The notes beneath the pieces were generated by a model, which did not search any database, was not told where the DNA came from, and worked only from the letters and a program-made list of their open reading frames with translations. A stretch of 64,000 bases of DNA from Hemibagrus wyckioides (lineage: Eukaryota; Chordata; Actinopteri; Siluriformes; Bagridae): positions 5,616,071 through 5,680,070 of the forward strand of contig NC_080731.1 of assembly GCF_019097595.1 (NCBI RefSeq). The letters are read 5' to 3'. Shown piece by piece: positions 1 to 9,982 of the stretch. Made by a program: the position numbers and the translations under genes. Position 1 is the stretch's first letter, and every line of letters begins with the position of its first letter.

Positions 1-291
1 ATAGCTGCAAAGTGCCTAAACTTCAGAGTAGACAGCTGAGCATTGAGACATAGTGTGATAGATTAATTGATTGATTGATTGATCGATTGATTGCATTTTA
101 TAAAATATAACACGATGGATGGTAAAGTGAGGATGCGTTTTGATTTTTTGTGGTTCATTCCACATATATGCGATCATATTTACATCACGACCTAGATACT
201 CCTAAGATAATGAGATTTTTGTATCAGCTAGGTAATTAAGCCCTTTTTGAACTGGACATGTTTACATTCTTCATTTTGCTAAATAATAATA

Positions 292-326
<35 letters not shown>

Positions 327-1344
327 AAATAAATAAATAAATAAATACGTTTTCATTTCTCCTATGTATAGAGACACTAAAGGTACAAATGTAGAAATGT
401 TGTTACCTTTAAGGGTATTATGACAGCGACAAGAAACGTACAGCTTTCAGAGTGTACTATGTACTTTTTAGGGTATTTCGCTACCTCAAGCAGCCCAATA
501 TCACATTACTCTCTCTCTCTCTCTCTCTCTTTAAAAAATAATGAGCTTGTCCTTAAAAATAAATCCGACTACCAAATCATACACTGATCTCAGCAATAGA
601 ATATAGAACATTTTCGGGAATCTTTCGCTGAATCAACAAAGCATGACCAGGTATTAATACCTGCTATCTGTTTACAAAGAGTGTATGTTGATGTTCCATA
701 AATGCAATAAAAACACACTGACCTGTCTTGAAGAAGAAATGCGTCGATTCTGCTTCTGCAGGACAGACACCAGGTCTGTAATATTTATAGTCCAAAAAAA
801 CAGACTACCGGCCAATAAAATAACCCAGCCCTATATCATATCTCAACGCATGCCCCTCCCAGAGATGTCCACAACGTCATTCACCATCAACAGTATCTCA
901 ACATGTGCCGGAAACAAATTTTTAAAAAATTAACCCCTTACGTACATTTTATTACGTTATTTTCTGAGCTGTTAACTTTTTTCCCCCCCAGAAAATACTT
1001 CCAGCATGATGACATTATGATTGTTTAACAGTCATAACACCGGCTTTAAAACCATATAGCGCAAAAGTGAAGTGTGTATGCACAGAAATGTAAATAATTC
1101 ATTATTGTCCTACACTCTTTGCGTTTACATTACACATCACCAGAAGAGGATTATTGTCTCAAACCTCTTTTGTCTGCTGCTCTTGGCCGTGAGCCACATT
1201 CTAATGGTTTAATCGGAAGGTTAGATGTAAAGGAAGTCTGCATTTTTCAGGTTTATTACCTATAGACTTTATCCAAGATCTTTGGCTTCTTTATTAGTGT
1301 GCCAGTAAAGCTGAGAGGTCTTGTTGAGGGGGAGCTAAGGGGTC
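1..1344. repeat. Segmental duplication, copy 1 (left edge off-window)
   Basis: This block is repeated nearly base for base at 4330-5677. Differences seen by eye are a few substitutions and changes in microsatellite or homopolymer length (for example the GAT/AAAT run and the C run near 990). It holds two simple repeats, (GAT)n(AAAT)n at 282-347 and (TC)n at 509-531. In copy 2 the block lies immediately 5' of the exons of a minus-strand cytokine-like gene, so copy 1 should be the upstream part of a paralogue whose main exons lie left of position 1. Identity ends abruptly at about 1344. Confidence 0.93.
723..775 (-). other. Candidate duplicated small exon (copy of 5056-5108)
   Basis: This is the copy-1 counterpart of the candidate exon at 5056-5108, with the same acceptor-like and donor-like dinucleotides on the minus strand. 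If real, it belongs to a second cytokine-like gene running off the left edge of the window. No transcript evidence is available. Confidence 0.25.
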
Positions 1345-1525
1345 TTGTTCCAACATGATTCAGCATACCAGTGCCTGTGGGTTTGCCAAGGTTGGAGTGA
1401 GAAAAATCAAGTGTCCTTCACATATTACTGAGCTCAACCCTGCTGAAGATCTTTAGGATGAACTGGAACACTGACCCCAGATCTCCTCACCCAACATCAG
1501 AACCTGACCTTACTAATGCACCTTT
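1345..1525 (+). mobile_element. Tc1/mariner transposase fragment
   Basis: Broken frames encode pieces resembling the LNPIEDLWDELE region near the last catalytic acidic residue of Tc1-type DDE transposases. No terminal repeats are recognised. It sits exactly where the high-identity duplication ends and is missing from copy 2, so it either inserted into copy 1 or was lost from copy 2. Confidence 0.6.
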
Positions 1526-1867
1526 TTGTAAAAAGGCACACTTCAAATGGAGGTAATTATAACAGCAAAATTTACACCATTTTGTCTAGGGGTTTTTTTG
1601 TTAGTTAATAAAACAAAAACTTCCAAGAACAACAGGTTTTTTGAATATCTTACCTACATGTGAAGGAAAACTGTATCTATCATATTTTTTAAAAAGCATG
1701 GTTTAACATTTTGGTCAAGAGAGGCTTTTCATCTTTTATTAATCATTATTTATAAGCTTTCATGAGCCAATTCACTGAGCCCTGAGGCAATTCAGGTAAA
1801 AGGAATGAGAATTCACCACAAATTGCATACCAGTCTATGGCATCAAACACACATACATACATACATA

Positions 1868-2232
1868 CACTGATCAGCCATAACATATGAGCACTGACAG
1901 GTGAAGTGAATAACACTGATCTTCTCCTCATCATGGCACCTGTTAGTGGGTGGGATATATTAGGTAACAAGTGAACATTTTGCCCTCAAAGTTGATGTGT
2001 TAGAAGCAGGAAAAATGGGCAAGCGTAAGGATTTGAGCGAGTTTGATGAAGGGCCAAATTGTGATGGCTAGACGACTGGATCAGAGCATCTCCAAAAGTG
2101 CAGCTCTTGTGGGGTGTAACCAGTCTGCAGTGGTCAGTATCTATCAAAAGTGGTCCTGGGCGGCCAAGGTTTATTGGTGCACGTGGGGAGCGAAGGCTGG
2201 ACCATGGAGCAATGGAAGAAGGTGCCCTGGAG
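1868..2232 (+). mobile_element. Tc1-type transposon, family A, 3' truncated
   Basis: It begins with the family A terminal motif CACTGATCAGCCATAACAT, then has leader sequence and the start of a transposase whose frame contains [15 protein letters not shown], a helix-turn-helix DNA-binding region. The frame is broken soon after and the catalytic domain and right terminus are missing. Related copies lie at 5753, 9983, 18713, 24661, 26347, 42998 and 56681. Confidence 0.85.
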
Positions 2233-2239
2233 ATTTGTG

Positions 2240-2430
2240 ATTGTGATTTGATGCAGATTTCATAATATCCCTTTAAAAACTGGAAGACTGCTATGACTGA
2301 AGACTTGGAAAAGTTTCTAAGCTTGATCGTACAAGATGATGTATTTTCTGCCAGGTTTTAGTCACGTCATAACCATTTGGACTGAAACCTGTGGTGTCAT
2401 CATGCTGTTATCAACTTTAGCAACTTTTTT
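2240..2430. repeat. Older duplicated segment (matches 6280-6615)
   Basis: It shares a run starting GTGATTTGATGCAGATTTCA and then scattered matching sequence with 6280-6615, at roughly 80-85% identity by eye and interrupted by insertions. It is collinear with the main tandem duplication, which suggests the original repeat unit was larger than the 1.34-kb near-identical block. Confidence 0.7.
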
Positions 2431-2499
2431 TATGATGTGCAATAACCAAGTGCATTTTCTTTTGTGATTATACAAATAATGTAAAAAAAATGTTCTTTT

Positions 2500-2566
<67 letters not shown>
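2500..2566. repeat. (CTTT)n microsatellite
   Basis: About 17 perfect tetranucleotide units. The open frame of alternating K, E and R on the minus strand here is a by-product of the repeat. Confidence 0.97.
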
Positions 2567-3293
2567 CTCAATACTAGAGGATAGTTTGAATACATGCTAC
2601 TGTTTCTGAGATTAATACCTACATATTGTAAATAATTTGAAGTATCTATACTTTTATAGATATTGTGCGTTTCTGATATTACGAAAAGGACCATTAATAA
2701 AAGTTAAATAGCTGCTTTATTATTTTTATTGTCTTTGTTATTATAAGAAAAATAAAAAACAAACCCTTTACCAATGCTTGGTACATACATAATTCATATT
2801 CACATAAATCATATCCAGTATAACTTAACATAATATGCAATATCAGCATGGACATTGAGTACACGAGAACATAGAGACAGTAGTGAAGTACAGTATACAG
2901 CTGTATATTAATACTGATGTGAAATGGTTAGGGGAAATTTTTTTATCAGAGAATCCATTTCATAAAGCAAGTAAGAAACAGATATTTGTAAGTAGACTAA
3001 TGTAATCTAACTGTATTTATACAATGTAGTATGTACATTACATATGCATTATACAATGTAGTAAATGAAATGTAGTAAATGTACTTGTAGTAAATTGTAG
3101 TTACAAACACCAAGATTACATGTCATGATATGAGGGTTGCCATCAAAGATCTGAATGGAATGTACACATTCTTGTGCCAGCTGAACACACATGAACCAAG
3201 AAAGCATGACCTTCCTGCACCAGTGTCTTTTCCCATATTTGTAATAGGAAAGTGTTTTAAAAAACGTATATGGAACATGAAATACTCATACTT
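2567..3293. other. Intergenic, AT-rich, no gene seen
   Basis: AT-rich sequence with short internally repetitive words (for example GTAGTAAATG near 3060-3110). It lies downstream of the cytokine-like gene on the minus strand and probably contains its 3' untranslated region. Minus-strand AATAAA-type words occur near 2714-2730, but I cannot assign a polyadenylation site. Confidence 0.5.
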
Positions 3294-3617
3294 TTAGCTT
3301 TCAGTAAAACCTCTTTTTCTGGATTGTTTTTTGACCTTGATTGGTGGCTCCACAGTGTAGCGCAGCATCCTTGCGTCGCATACATTTCCCCTCTTTTTGC
3401 CACTGAAAGACCTGCTGCTTTTTTTGGTTTTTGTATCAAGTGCATTGACTTTGAAAAGATGTTTTGGTTCGCAGCCAACCGTGACCTCTTCATCACAGAC
3501 ACACAGGTATCGCCTAGGTTTGTCCACTGAGCTTAGGGTTCCAAATGAGCCTTTAGTTGAATCCCATCTGAACAGGAATTTGTTGGTGAAATCATTGATC
3601 GTGTTATGTGCATTAAT
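3294..3617 (-). CDS. Terminal exon of an interleukin-1-family-like cytokine
   Basis: This exon opens after a good acceptor (CCACCTTTGCAG on the minus strand) and runs 107 codons to TAA at 3296-3294. The frame contains FGTLSSVDKPRRYLCVC, preceded by NKFLFRW. This fits the IL-1 family pattern of a hydrophobic beta strand followed by x-S-x-x-x-P-x-x-[FY]-[LI]-[SC] near the C terminus (compare FESAQFPNWYIST in mammalian IL-1beta). After the trefoil there is an unusual basic tail of about 50 residues rich in K and R, longer than in mammalian IL-1. It joins in frame to the exon at 3874-3983. Teleosts have several IL-1 family members, and I cannot say which this is. Its expected role is a secreted or nuclear immune signal. 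The family call rests on motif and exon structure only. Confidence 0.6.
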   Translation of the reverse strand: MNAHNTINDFTNKFLFRWDSTKGSFGTLSSVDKPRRYLCVCDEEVTVGCEPKHLFKVNALDTKTKKSSRSFSGKKRGNVCDARMLRYTVEPPIKVKKQSRKRGFTES

Positions 3618-3873
3618 CTGCAAAGGTGGAAGGGAAAATGACATTTAAAACCAAACATTAACCAAAAGGAATCAACTTTATCAGACGGGAAAATTAGCAT
3701 GTTTCAGCATCATATATAAAAGGCAAGGCATAAATAACTGGAAAAATATTTATCGGACATATTCAACATTTCAGTTCAATTTACTTTACATGAGGCATAT
3801 ATATTGTAATTTTAGCCTAAAACAAGACAGGACAAAGCTCTTATTGAAAATGAAGGTTATGTAGAGGAATTAC

Positions 3874-3983
3874 CTCGAAACAGATTTTTTCCCCCTCCAA
3901 TCCAAGAACATATTTTTGCTGATTCTGCTCAAAGCAGAATGCCAAGTATACGTTTTGGCATTTTGTCACTCTGTACACAGTCA
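3874..3983 (-). CDS. Penultimate exon of the IL-1-like cytokine
   Basis: A 110-nt exon bounded on the minus strand by TTGTTCAG and the donor GAG/gtaatt. Read with one base from the exon at 4136, it encodes LTVYRVTKCQNVYLAFCF and then a segment ending KYVLGLEGEKICFE. These alternating hydrophobic beta strands parallel the KIPVALGLKEKNLYL region of mammalian IL-1beta, which is likewise encoded by the penultimate exon. The frame is open across both junctions (phase 1 in, phase 0 out). The independent agreement of splice sites, frame and fold order is the main reason for calling a gene here. Confidence 0.6.
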
Positions 3984-4037
3984 CTGAACAATGGAGAGAT
4001 GTACATGACCAAATTAAAAATCACATTACAGACACCA

Positions 4038-4052
4038 GACACACACACACAA

Positions 4053-4101
<49 letters not shown>
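4038..4101. repeat. (AC)n microsatellite in an intron
   Basis: A near-perfect AC dinucleotide run between the exons at 3874-3983 and 4136-4274. Confidence 0.97.
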
Positions 4102-4104
<3 letters not shown>

Positions 4105-4135
4105 CAGAATGTTAGAAAGATCTTGCTTTACTTAC

Positions 4136-4274
4136 AGTTTGGTTCTGAGCTCTGCACACCTTTCACAACAATCTTTCCATTGCAGTCGCTTCTTCTTGAA
4201 TGCTGGAAAGTTGCCAATTTTCCACCGCTGATCTCCAGGCGTCCGGGAAAGCTCTCTGATTTGTTGGATCCCAT
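4136..4274 (-). CDS. Exon of the IL-1-like cytokine; 5' end uncertain
   Basis: The donor is AACT/gtaagt at 4136. The frame that joins correctly to the next exon reads SESFPGRLEISGGKL and later CNGKIVVKGV, as expected for the first strands of a trefoil. The 5' end is ambiguous. An acceptor-like CAG gives an exon start at 4255, which keeps the frame with the candidate exon at 5056-5108. Alternatively translation may begin at an in-frame ATG at 4274-4272, six bases inside an exon starting at 4280. In that version an in-frame TAA lies just upstream, so the part above the ATG would be untranslated. Confidence 0.5.
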
Positions 4275-4739
4275 TATTTACTGCATTAAATGACATTATA
4301 TGGCTTTATATAACACAAGCTTACAATGAATAGCTGCAAAGTGCCTAAACTTCAGAGTAGACAGCTGAGCATTGAGACATAGTGTGATAGATTAATTGAT
4401 TGATTGATTGATCGATTGATTGCATTTTATAAAATATAACACGATGGATGGTAAAGTGAGGATGCGTTTTGATTTTTTGTGGTTCATTCCACATATATGC
4501 GATCATATTTACATCACGACCTAGATACTCCTAAGATAATGAGATTTTTGTATCAGCTAGGTAATTAAGCCCTTTTTGAACTGGACATGTTTACATTCTT
4601 CATTTTGCTAAATAATAATAATGATAATGATGATGATGATGATGATGATGATGATAAATAAATAAATAAATAAATAAATACGTTTTCATTTCTCCTATGT
4701 ATAGAGACACTAAAGGTACAAATGTAGAAATGTTGTTAC

Positions 4740-4835
4740 CTTTAAGGGTATTATGACAGCGACAAGAAACGTACAGCTTTCAGAGTGTACTATGTACTTT
4801 TTAGGGTATTTCGCTACCTCAAGCAGCCCAATATC
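4740..4835 (-). other. Candidate upstream exon, weak
   Basis: An open minus-strand frame ending at a donor-like AAAG/gtaaca encodes KKYIVHSESCTFLVAV and IIPLK. No convincing acceptor precedes it, only a (GA)n tract, and its phase does not fit the next exon cleanly. A near-identical copy lies at about 407-502. It may be chance. Confidence 0.2.
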
Positions 4836-5055
4836 ACATTACTCTCTCTCTCTCTCTCTCTCTTTAAAAAATAATGAGCTTGTCCTTAAAAATAAATCCG
4901 ACTACCAAATCATACACTGATCTCAGCAATAGAATATAGAACATTTTCGGGAATCTTTCGCTGAATCAACAAAGCATGACCAGGTATTAATACCTGCTAT
5001 CTGTTTACAAAGAGTGTATGTTGATGTTCCATAAATGCAATAAAAACACACTGAC

Positions 5056-5108
5056 CTGTCTTGAAGAAGAAATGCGTCGATTCTGCTTCTGCAGGACAGA
5101 CACCAGGT
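5056..5108 (-). other. Candidate upstream exon of the IL-1-like gene
   Basis: 53 nt between TATTACAG and the donor AGACAG/gtcagt on the minus strand. Reading PGVCPAEAESTHFFFKT leaves one base that joins in frame to the acceptor at 4255 (giving ESFPG). IL-1 family precursors have small upstream exons encoding a propeptide, so the placement is reasonable. Nothing in the residues themselves is diagnostic. Confidence 0.3.
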
Positions 5109-5752
5109 CTGTAATATTTATAGTCCAAAAAAACAGACTACCGGCCAATAAAATAACCCAGCCCTATATCATATCTCAACGCATGCCCCTCCCAGAGATG
5201 TCCACAACTTCATTCACCATCAACAGTATCTCAACATGTGCCGGAAACAAATTTTTAAAAAATTAACCCCTTACGTACATTTTATTACGTTATTTTCTGA
5301 GCTGTTACCTTTCCCCCCCCCCAGAAAATACTTCCAGCATGATGGCATTATGATTGTTTAACAGTCATAACACCGGTTTTAAAACCATATAGCGCAAAAG
5401 TGAAGTGTGTATGCACAGAAATGTAAATAATTCATTATTGTCCTACACTCTTTGCGTTTACATTACACATCACCAGAAGAGGATTATTGTCTCAAACCTC
5501 TTTTGTCTGCTGCTCTTGGCCGTGAGCCACATTCTAATGGTTTAATCGGAAGGTTAGATGTAAAGGAAGTCTGCATTTTTCAGGTTTATTACCTATAGAC
5601 TTTATCCAAGATCTTTGGCTTCTTTATTAGTGTGCCAGTAAAGCTGAGAGGTCTTGTTGAGGGGGAGCTAAGGGGTCAGGTGTAAGGTAAAATGAAGGAG
5701 AATTAATCAGAAATTGTATACCAGTGCATGGCATCATACACACATACATACA

Positions 5753-5972
5753 TGACCTGATCAGCCACAACATTATGAAGAATCACATTTTCTTTTAAAA
5801 CAAATGGATGGATGGTTGGGTGCATGTGCGTCGCTTACCTGGAGAACACATGGCACCAGGATGTACTATGGGAAGAAGGCAAGCTGCCGGAGCTTAAAGG
5901 ATCTGCTGCTAACATCTTGGTGCCAGATACCACAGCACACCTTCAGGGATCTAGTGGAGTCCACAGCATATC
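5753..5972 (+). mobile_element. Tc1-type family A relic, internally deleted
   Basis: The left end (CTGATCAGCCACAACATTAT) is followed directly by mid-transposase sequence (CTGGAGAACACATGGCACCA) and then C-terminal sequence corresponding to DLLLTSWCQIPQHTFRDLVE. Most of the element, including the HTH, is gone and the right terminus is missing. Confidence 0.8.
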
Positions 5973-6705
5973 ATCCAATCCGCATATTTGATGGGATAGG
6001 TGGTATAAAATACTGTATATAAACACTTACTGTATATAGCCAGCAACATTAGTTGATATTACTTGAGTTTTATATGCTGCAATTGGGATATAGATTATGC
6101 ATTATTATCATAAAACTTGTTAAATTATATAAATACAGGCTTACAAGGCAAATTTTAGCAGTTAAAATGATATAGAAGGATGACAGATGTGGTTAACATC
6201 ATTCAATATAACGTCTTTTTTCTTGTGTTTTTCCTCAAGTAGCTTTTATTAAGATTAAGCTATCACATTATTTCCGTCTTGTGATTTGATGCAGATTTCA
6301 TAATATCCCTTAACAAACCCCTTAGAAAAACAAAATCTCTAAATATTTTTAGTTCCACAGAAACCATTAGTTAGATGCTAAAATTTACCGGACCTCTTAA
6401 AGCACTGGTGCAATCATTTCCAGAAAGATCCATCTGGCACGGCATTTTGTAATAAACAATCTACCTTTAATTTACTTCAGCTCCAGCTGTGACTGCAGAC
6501 TTGAAAAGGTTTCTAAAATTGATGGTATGTGATGATGCATTTTCTGCCAGATTTTAGTCACTTCATGAAACCTGTGGCATCATCATGCTGTCATCAGCTT
6601 TAGCAACTTTAGATCTCTTTCTCTCATTCTCTCTAATACTCACCATGTTGCCTTGGCTGGAAAATGTGTTAAGTGACTCATACAATGTCTGTTTTTAAGT
6701 TTCAG
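5973..6705. other. Intergenic, with older duplicated DNA at 6280-6615
   Basis: No gene is seen. Part of it (6280-6615) is a diverged copy of 2240-2430. A strong acceptor-like polypyrimidine-AG at 6692-6705 marks the right end, where the first candidate exon of the coiled-coil gene starts. Confidence 0.5.
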
Positions 6706-6754
6706 TTCGTCCCAAGTAAGAAAAATGTTGTGCCAAAACGACTGGGATTTTGAG
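6706..6754 (+). other. Candidate first exon of a coiled-coil gene
   Basis: A strong acceptor context (GTTTTTAAGTTTCAG) is followed by 49 nt and a GAG/gtatga donor. One frame is open throughout, contains ATG at 6725 and reads MLCQNDWDFE to the donor in phase 0, matching the phase of the exon at 7084. Whether translation starts here or enters from an earlier exon is not resolved. A second open stretch at 6766-6908 (SVIEERFRVMKQNHR) may be another exon, but its phases do not fit simply. Confidence 0.35.
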
Positions 6755-7083
6755 GTATGAATTATTTGTACAGCAGACACATTGACTCAAGTAAAGTTAA
6801 GAGTGTTATTGAAGAGCGCTTCAGAGTGATGAAACAGAATCATCGCTCTGCTATCAGAAGATTCCACATGTTCACCATATTAAATAAAACTGCTTTCAGA
6901 AGCAATAGGTATACTGTCTACCACCACAGCTTATCATGAAATATATCCATTTTATGCTTTAATATGCTGCATATTTTTGCAGATCTACTGTTCAACACAT
7001 TCCTGTGACTATATTCTCATACATTCGCAACTAAGTTCATACATCTCTGGTCTAGTTGGTTTAAGCTGTGTTACTCCTTCCAG

Positions 7084-7248
7084 CAAGCACAGAGTGCCAC
7101 AGAGGAAAAGAATTGCATACTCCAAGAAGCACTTACGGAATGCAAGGCACGCATTCAGCAGGCTGAAAGAAACAGTGAGAGAGCAAGGAAGCAGTTAAGA
7201 GCAAGGACGAATGTCTGCAAGAAAGCAAGGAAGATATTCAAGTTACAG
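7084..7248 (+). CDS. Exon of an unrecognised coiled-coil protein
   Basis: 55 codons, open and phase 0 at both ends, between CCTTCCAG and the donor CAG/gtactt. The protein segment is strongly charged and helical (EALTECKARIQQAERNSERA, then RKQLRARTNVCKKARK), typical of coiled coil with a basic end. I do not recognise the family. The next exons at 7538, 7899 and 11089 are also phase 0, so the reading frame runs through all of them. No function can be given. Confidence 0.5.
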
Positions 7249-7537
7249 GTACTTATAAAACATCTAAAAAGTAAGAAAGTATTTATTGGCAAAAGAAGAG
7301 AGCGATAAAGAATTAAATGGAGCATGAGGAAACAATAAAGAACCTTTACTGAACCCTGATTCATTTTAATATTTTAATTAAAATCTTAGAAAGTATATCC
7401 ACTTGTTCATTTTTGGATATCATTATTTTGGGCTGCAGTAAGAGATTTAATCAGAATATAATGTACCACAGATTTCAGCACAGAATATAACAGAGGCATG
7501 ACACCACCTGGAGGCTAATCTTTACCGGTGCAGCCAG

Positions 7538-7669
7538 GCCTCAGATTTGAAGAAAATGTCTAAAGATGGAAACCGCAAGCTATGTGACATTGTATTCAAT
7601 CTGAGGCTCAAGATCAATGACGAGCAAAGAAATAAACAAAGAGATCGAATGAATAAAGCAGTCAAGCAG
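7538..7669 (+). CDS. Second coiled-coil exon
   Basis: 44 codons after GTGCAGCCAG, open in phase 0, encoding a charged helical segment (LCDIVFNLRLKINDEQRNKQ, then RDRMNKAVKQ). The donor could be CAG/gtgctg at 7669, which keeps phase 0, or the stronger CCG/gtaagg at 7683, which would shift phase to 2. I chose 7669 for frame continuity. The regular charge pattern without stops supports coding. Confidence 0.45.
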
Positions 7670-7898
7670 GTGCTGAGAGTCCGGTAAGGATGAGATGAAT
7701 TAAGTAAATGAAATGGTAGCAAAGATCCATGCATCTCTCCTTTTAATCCCAGAATATAAAGTGCTCAAGGACTGCCATCTAATGCATTCATTTTGATCAC
7801 CACAGTCAGTCTATCACTTTAATTTGAACAGGTTTTAAGGATTTGAGATCAAATCATTCACAGATTATTCATTATTAAATCAGTTTGGATTTTCTCAG

Positions 7899-7943
7899 GA
7901 AAGTGAAATCAGAAAATCTCACATTCCCAACCAGCTGAGACTG
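7899..7943 (+). other. Candidate 15-codon exon of the coiled-coil gene
   Basis: A very good acceptor (TTTGGATTTTCTCAG), 45 nt open in phase 0 (ESEIRKSHIPNQLRL), then CTG/gtacat. It is small, so chance cannot be excluded. Entered in phase 2 from the alternative donor at 7683, it would hit a stop and could be terminal. Confidence 0.35.
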
Positions 7944-8062
7944 GTACATTGTGTAATGTTATCTTACTTCATTCGGTGTGATCAGGAAAGTGGCTTTTGA
8001 ATGACCTGCTTTTTACCCCAGAAAACTTTGGGCCAGTTTTAGCAGAGCAACTTGACTGAATA

Positions 8063-8601
8063 CACTATATTGCCAAAAGTTTTGGGACTCCCCTCCAAAT
8101 CATTGAATTCAGATGCTGTTTTTCAGGAGCTGGGCTTGGCCCCTTAGTTCCAGTGAAAGGAAAACTTAATGCTTCAGCTTCATACCAAGACATATTGGAC
8201 AATTTGGGGATTTGACAGTAATTTAACAGTTTGGGGATGACCCCTTTGTGTTCCAACTTGATCATGCACCAGTGCACAAAGCAAGGTCCATAAAAACACG
8301 GATGAGCGAGTTTGGTATGACTTGACTGGCCTTGAGTCCTGACCTCAACCTGATAGAACACCTTTGGGATGAATTAGAGCGGAGACTGCAAGCGAGGCCT
8401 TCTCGTCCAACATCAGTGCTTGATCTCACAAATACACTTTTAAGGGGAATGGTCAAAAACTCCCATAAACACACTCCTAAACCTTGTAGAAAGCCTTTTT
8501 CAGAAGAGTTGAAGCTGTTATGGCTTAAAGGGTGGGCCAACTCAATATTGAATTCATGTGCATGTAAAGGCAGACGTCCCAAAACTTTTCGAAATATAGT
8601 G
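8063..8601 (+). mobile_element. Internally deleted Tc1/mariner element (family E)
   Basis: It is bounded by inverted termini CACTATATTGCCAAAAGTTT and its imperfect complement (AAAACTTTTCGAAATATAGTG), flanked by TA on both sides, the usual Tc1/mariner target duplication. Inside, a broken frame reads SPDLNLIEHLWDELERRL, the region of the third catalytic residue of DDE transposases. The N-terminal half is missing and stops interrupt the rest, so it cannot mobilise itself. A sister copy is at 61411-61930. It lies within the presumed last intron of the coiled-coil gene. Confidence 0.9.
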
Positions 8602-8969
8602 TATTATGAATAGTTCTGGTCTTGGCTTAGATGTCATGGTTCTCAACTCACATCAGGTGGTAAAAAGAGTGCTGTTTATTCATTTCCACGCTGACTTTTT
8701 GTACTCGTCTCTCTGGTGCTCTTCCTTTTAACATTGGTGAGTAAACAATAAAGGTGAAGTGATGGTAGTCTGTTCAGCAAGTTATTGATGTGGTGTAGAA
8801 CCGACTAAGCATAAGCATTGAAGTCCATCATACAGCCTTGTCGGGTTCTTCTTACATACTGGATTCTTTGTGAACCACAAAACTAACATTTGGAGTTTTC
8901 GATTCTCTTTATGCCACTAGGTTGTGACAGTGTGTTTTATTTATCTGCAGTGTTTCACTGCATTTTTTC

Positions 8970-9145
8970 TTCCTTTCAGCACAGTGGTGCAGCATGTAGT
9001 ATTGATGCCTCATAGCTCCAGGGTGCTTGGTTTGATCCTGTGCTCTGGTTACTGTCTGTGTTCATGTTCTCCCTGTGCCTCTGTGGGTTTTATACAAGTT
9101 CTCCACTTTTCTTCCACCTCCCACAAACAATGCTGGTGAATTACA
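8970..9145 (-). repeat. Fragment of a widespread teleost interspersed repeat (type F)
   Basis: Diverged, reverse-oriented sequence of the type found at 39735-40110 (complement of GGGAGAACATGCAAACTCC and of the gain/loss-of-character flank). No coding capacity. Confidence 0.55.
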
Positions 9146-9982
9146 AATGGTCACTTTATTGGAGATTCTTTATTCGTATCTAGAGTCAGGTTAAATCCAT
9201 TCAGACTGATGAAAACGGGTGCGTGTAAACATACCTAATGAAGGAGCATTTATTAAATGTATTATTTATTAAAGTGGCAAAAAAAAGTGCATGATTATTG
9301 TTGGAGATGCTTCTTGGTGAATTTATAAGAGCTACAACTGATTTGGGTGAATATTTGAGGGCAGGTTGTTTCTTTATTTTGGATGGGACAGGGAAGGACT
9401 AGATTAATGCTAGAGGAAGGTACCAGGATTAGTGCTTTATCGTGGTCCAGGGTTGTGCCAGATCCACATCCTAGAAACACAAGACATGAGGCAGGAAAAC
9501 AGCCTGGATATGACCATACAGGACACCATGATCACGCACAGAGACTAGCAATTTATCTTAGCTAATCTGGAATGTTTTTTGGGGAGGTGAAAGGAAATTA
9601 GAGAACCTGGAACAAGCCCACATGGACACAGAGAGGTCAAGCAAAAAAACTTTCCGTAATTGTTGTCAGTGGGCCGTGCTTCAAAGCAAAAACCAGTATA
9701 TTACATTTCAAATGACTGTATAATCAAGTACATCCAAAAGTGTGGTGCCTAAAACAGATCTTTTGGTAGGTTTAAGAGGTTTTTAACATTCAAACACTAA
9801 GTGTAATATGAAAACTCAATAATTATTTTGGAATAGTATACAAGTATGTGATCTGAGACACGACAGTAATTTTTTCAGTCAGCATGGTGCTATGTACATT
9901 GGTATAGCACCATACACACTTCATTAGTTCATTTCTGATAATGTGCACAAGCTAATAACACAGGGTAAACATTAATAAACTA

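Larger units (their letters stand above)
4330..5677. repeat. Segmental duplication, copy 2
   Basis: This is the partner of 1-1344, offset by 4329 bases at the left end and 4333 at the right because of small length changes in simple repeats. Identity is about 99% by eye. To the left it joins the exons at 3294-4280. To the right, high identity stops at 5677, and only weaker matching continues (5680-5760 against 1790-1870, and 6280-6615 against 2240-2430). Assembly duplication of two haplotypes is a possible alternative. Confidence 0.93.

Noticed and set aside
685..933. 82-codon plus-strand frame duplicated at 5018-5266
   Set aside because: Its near-identity in both copies reflects the recent DNA duplication, not selection. 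The protein has no motif, and the splice-compatible signals are on the opposite strand.
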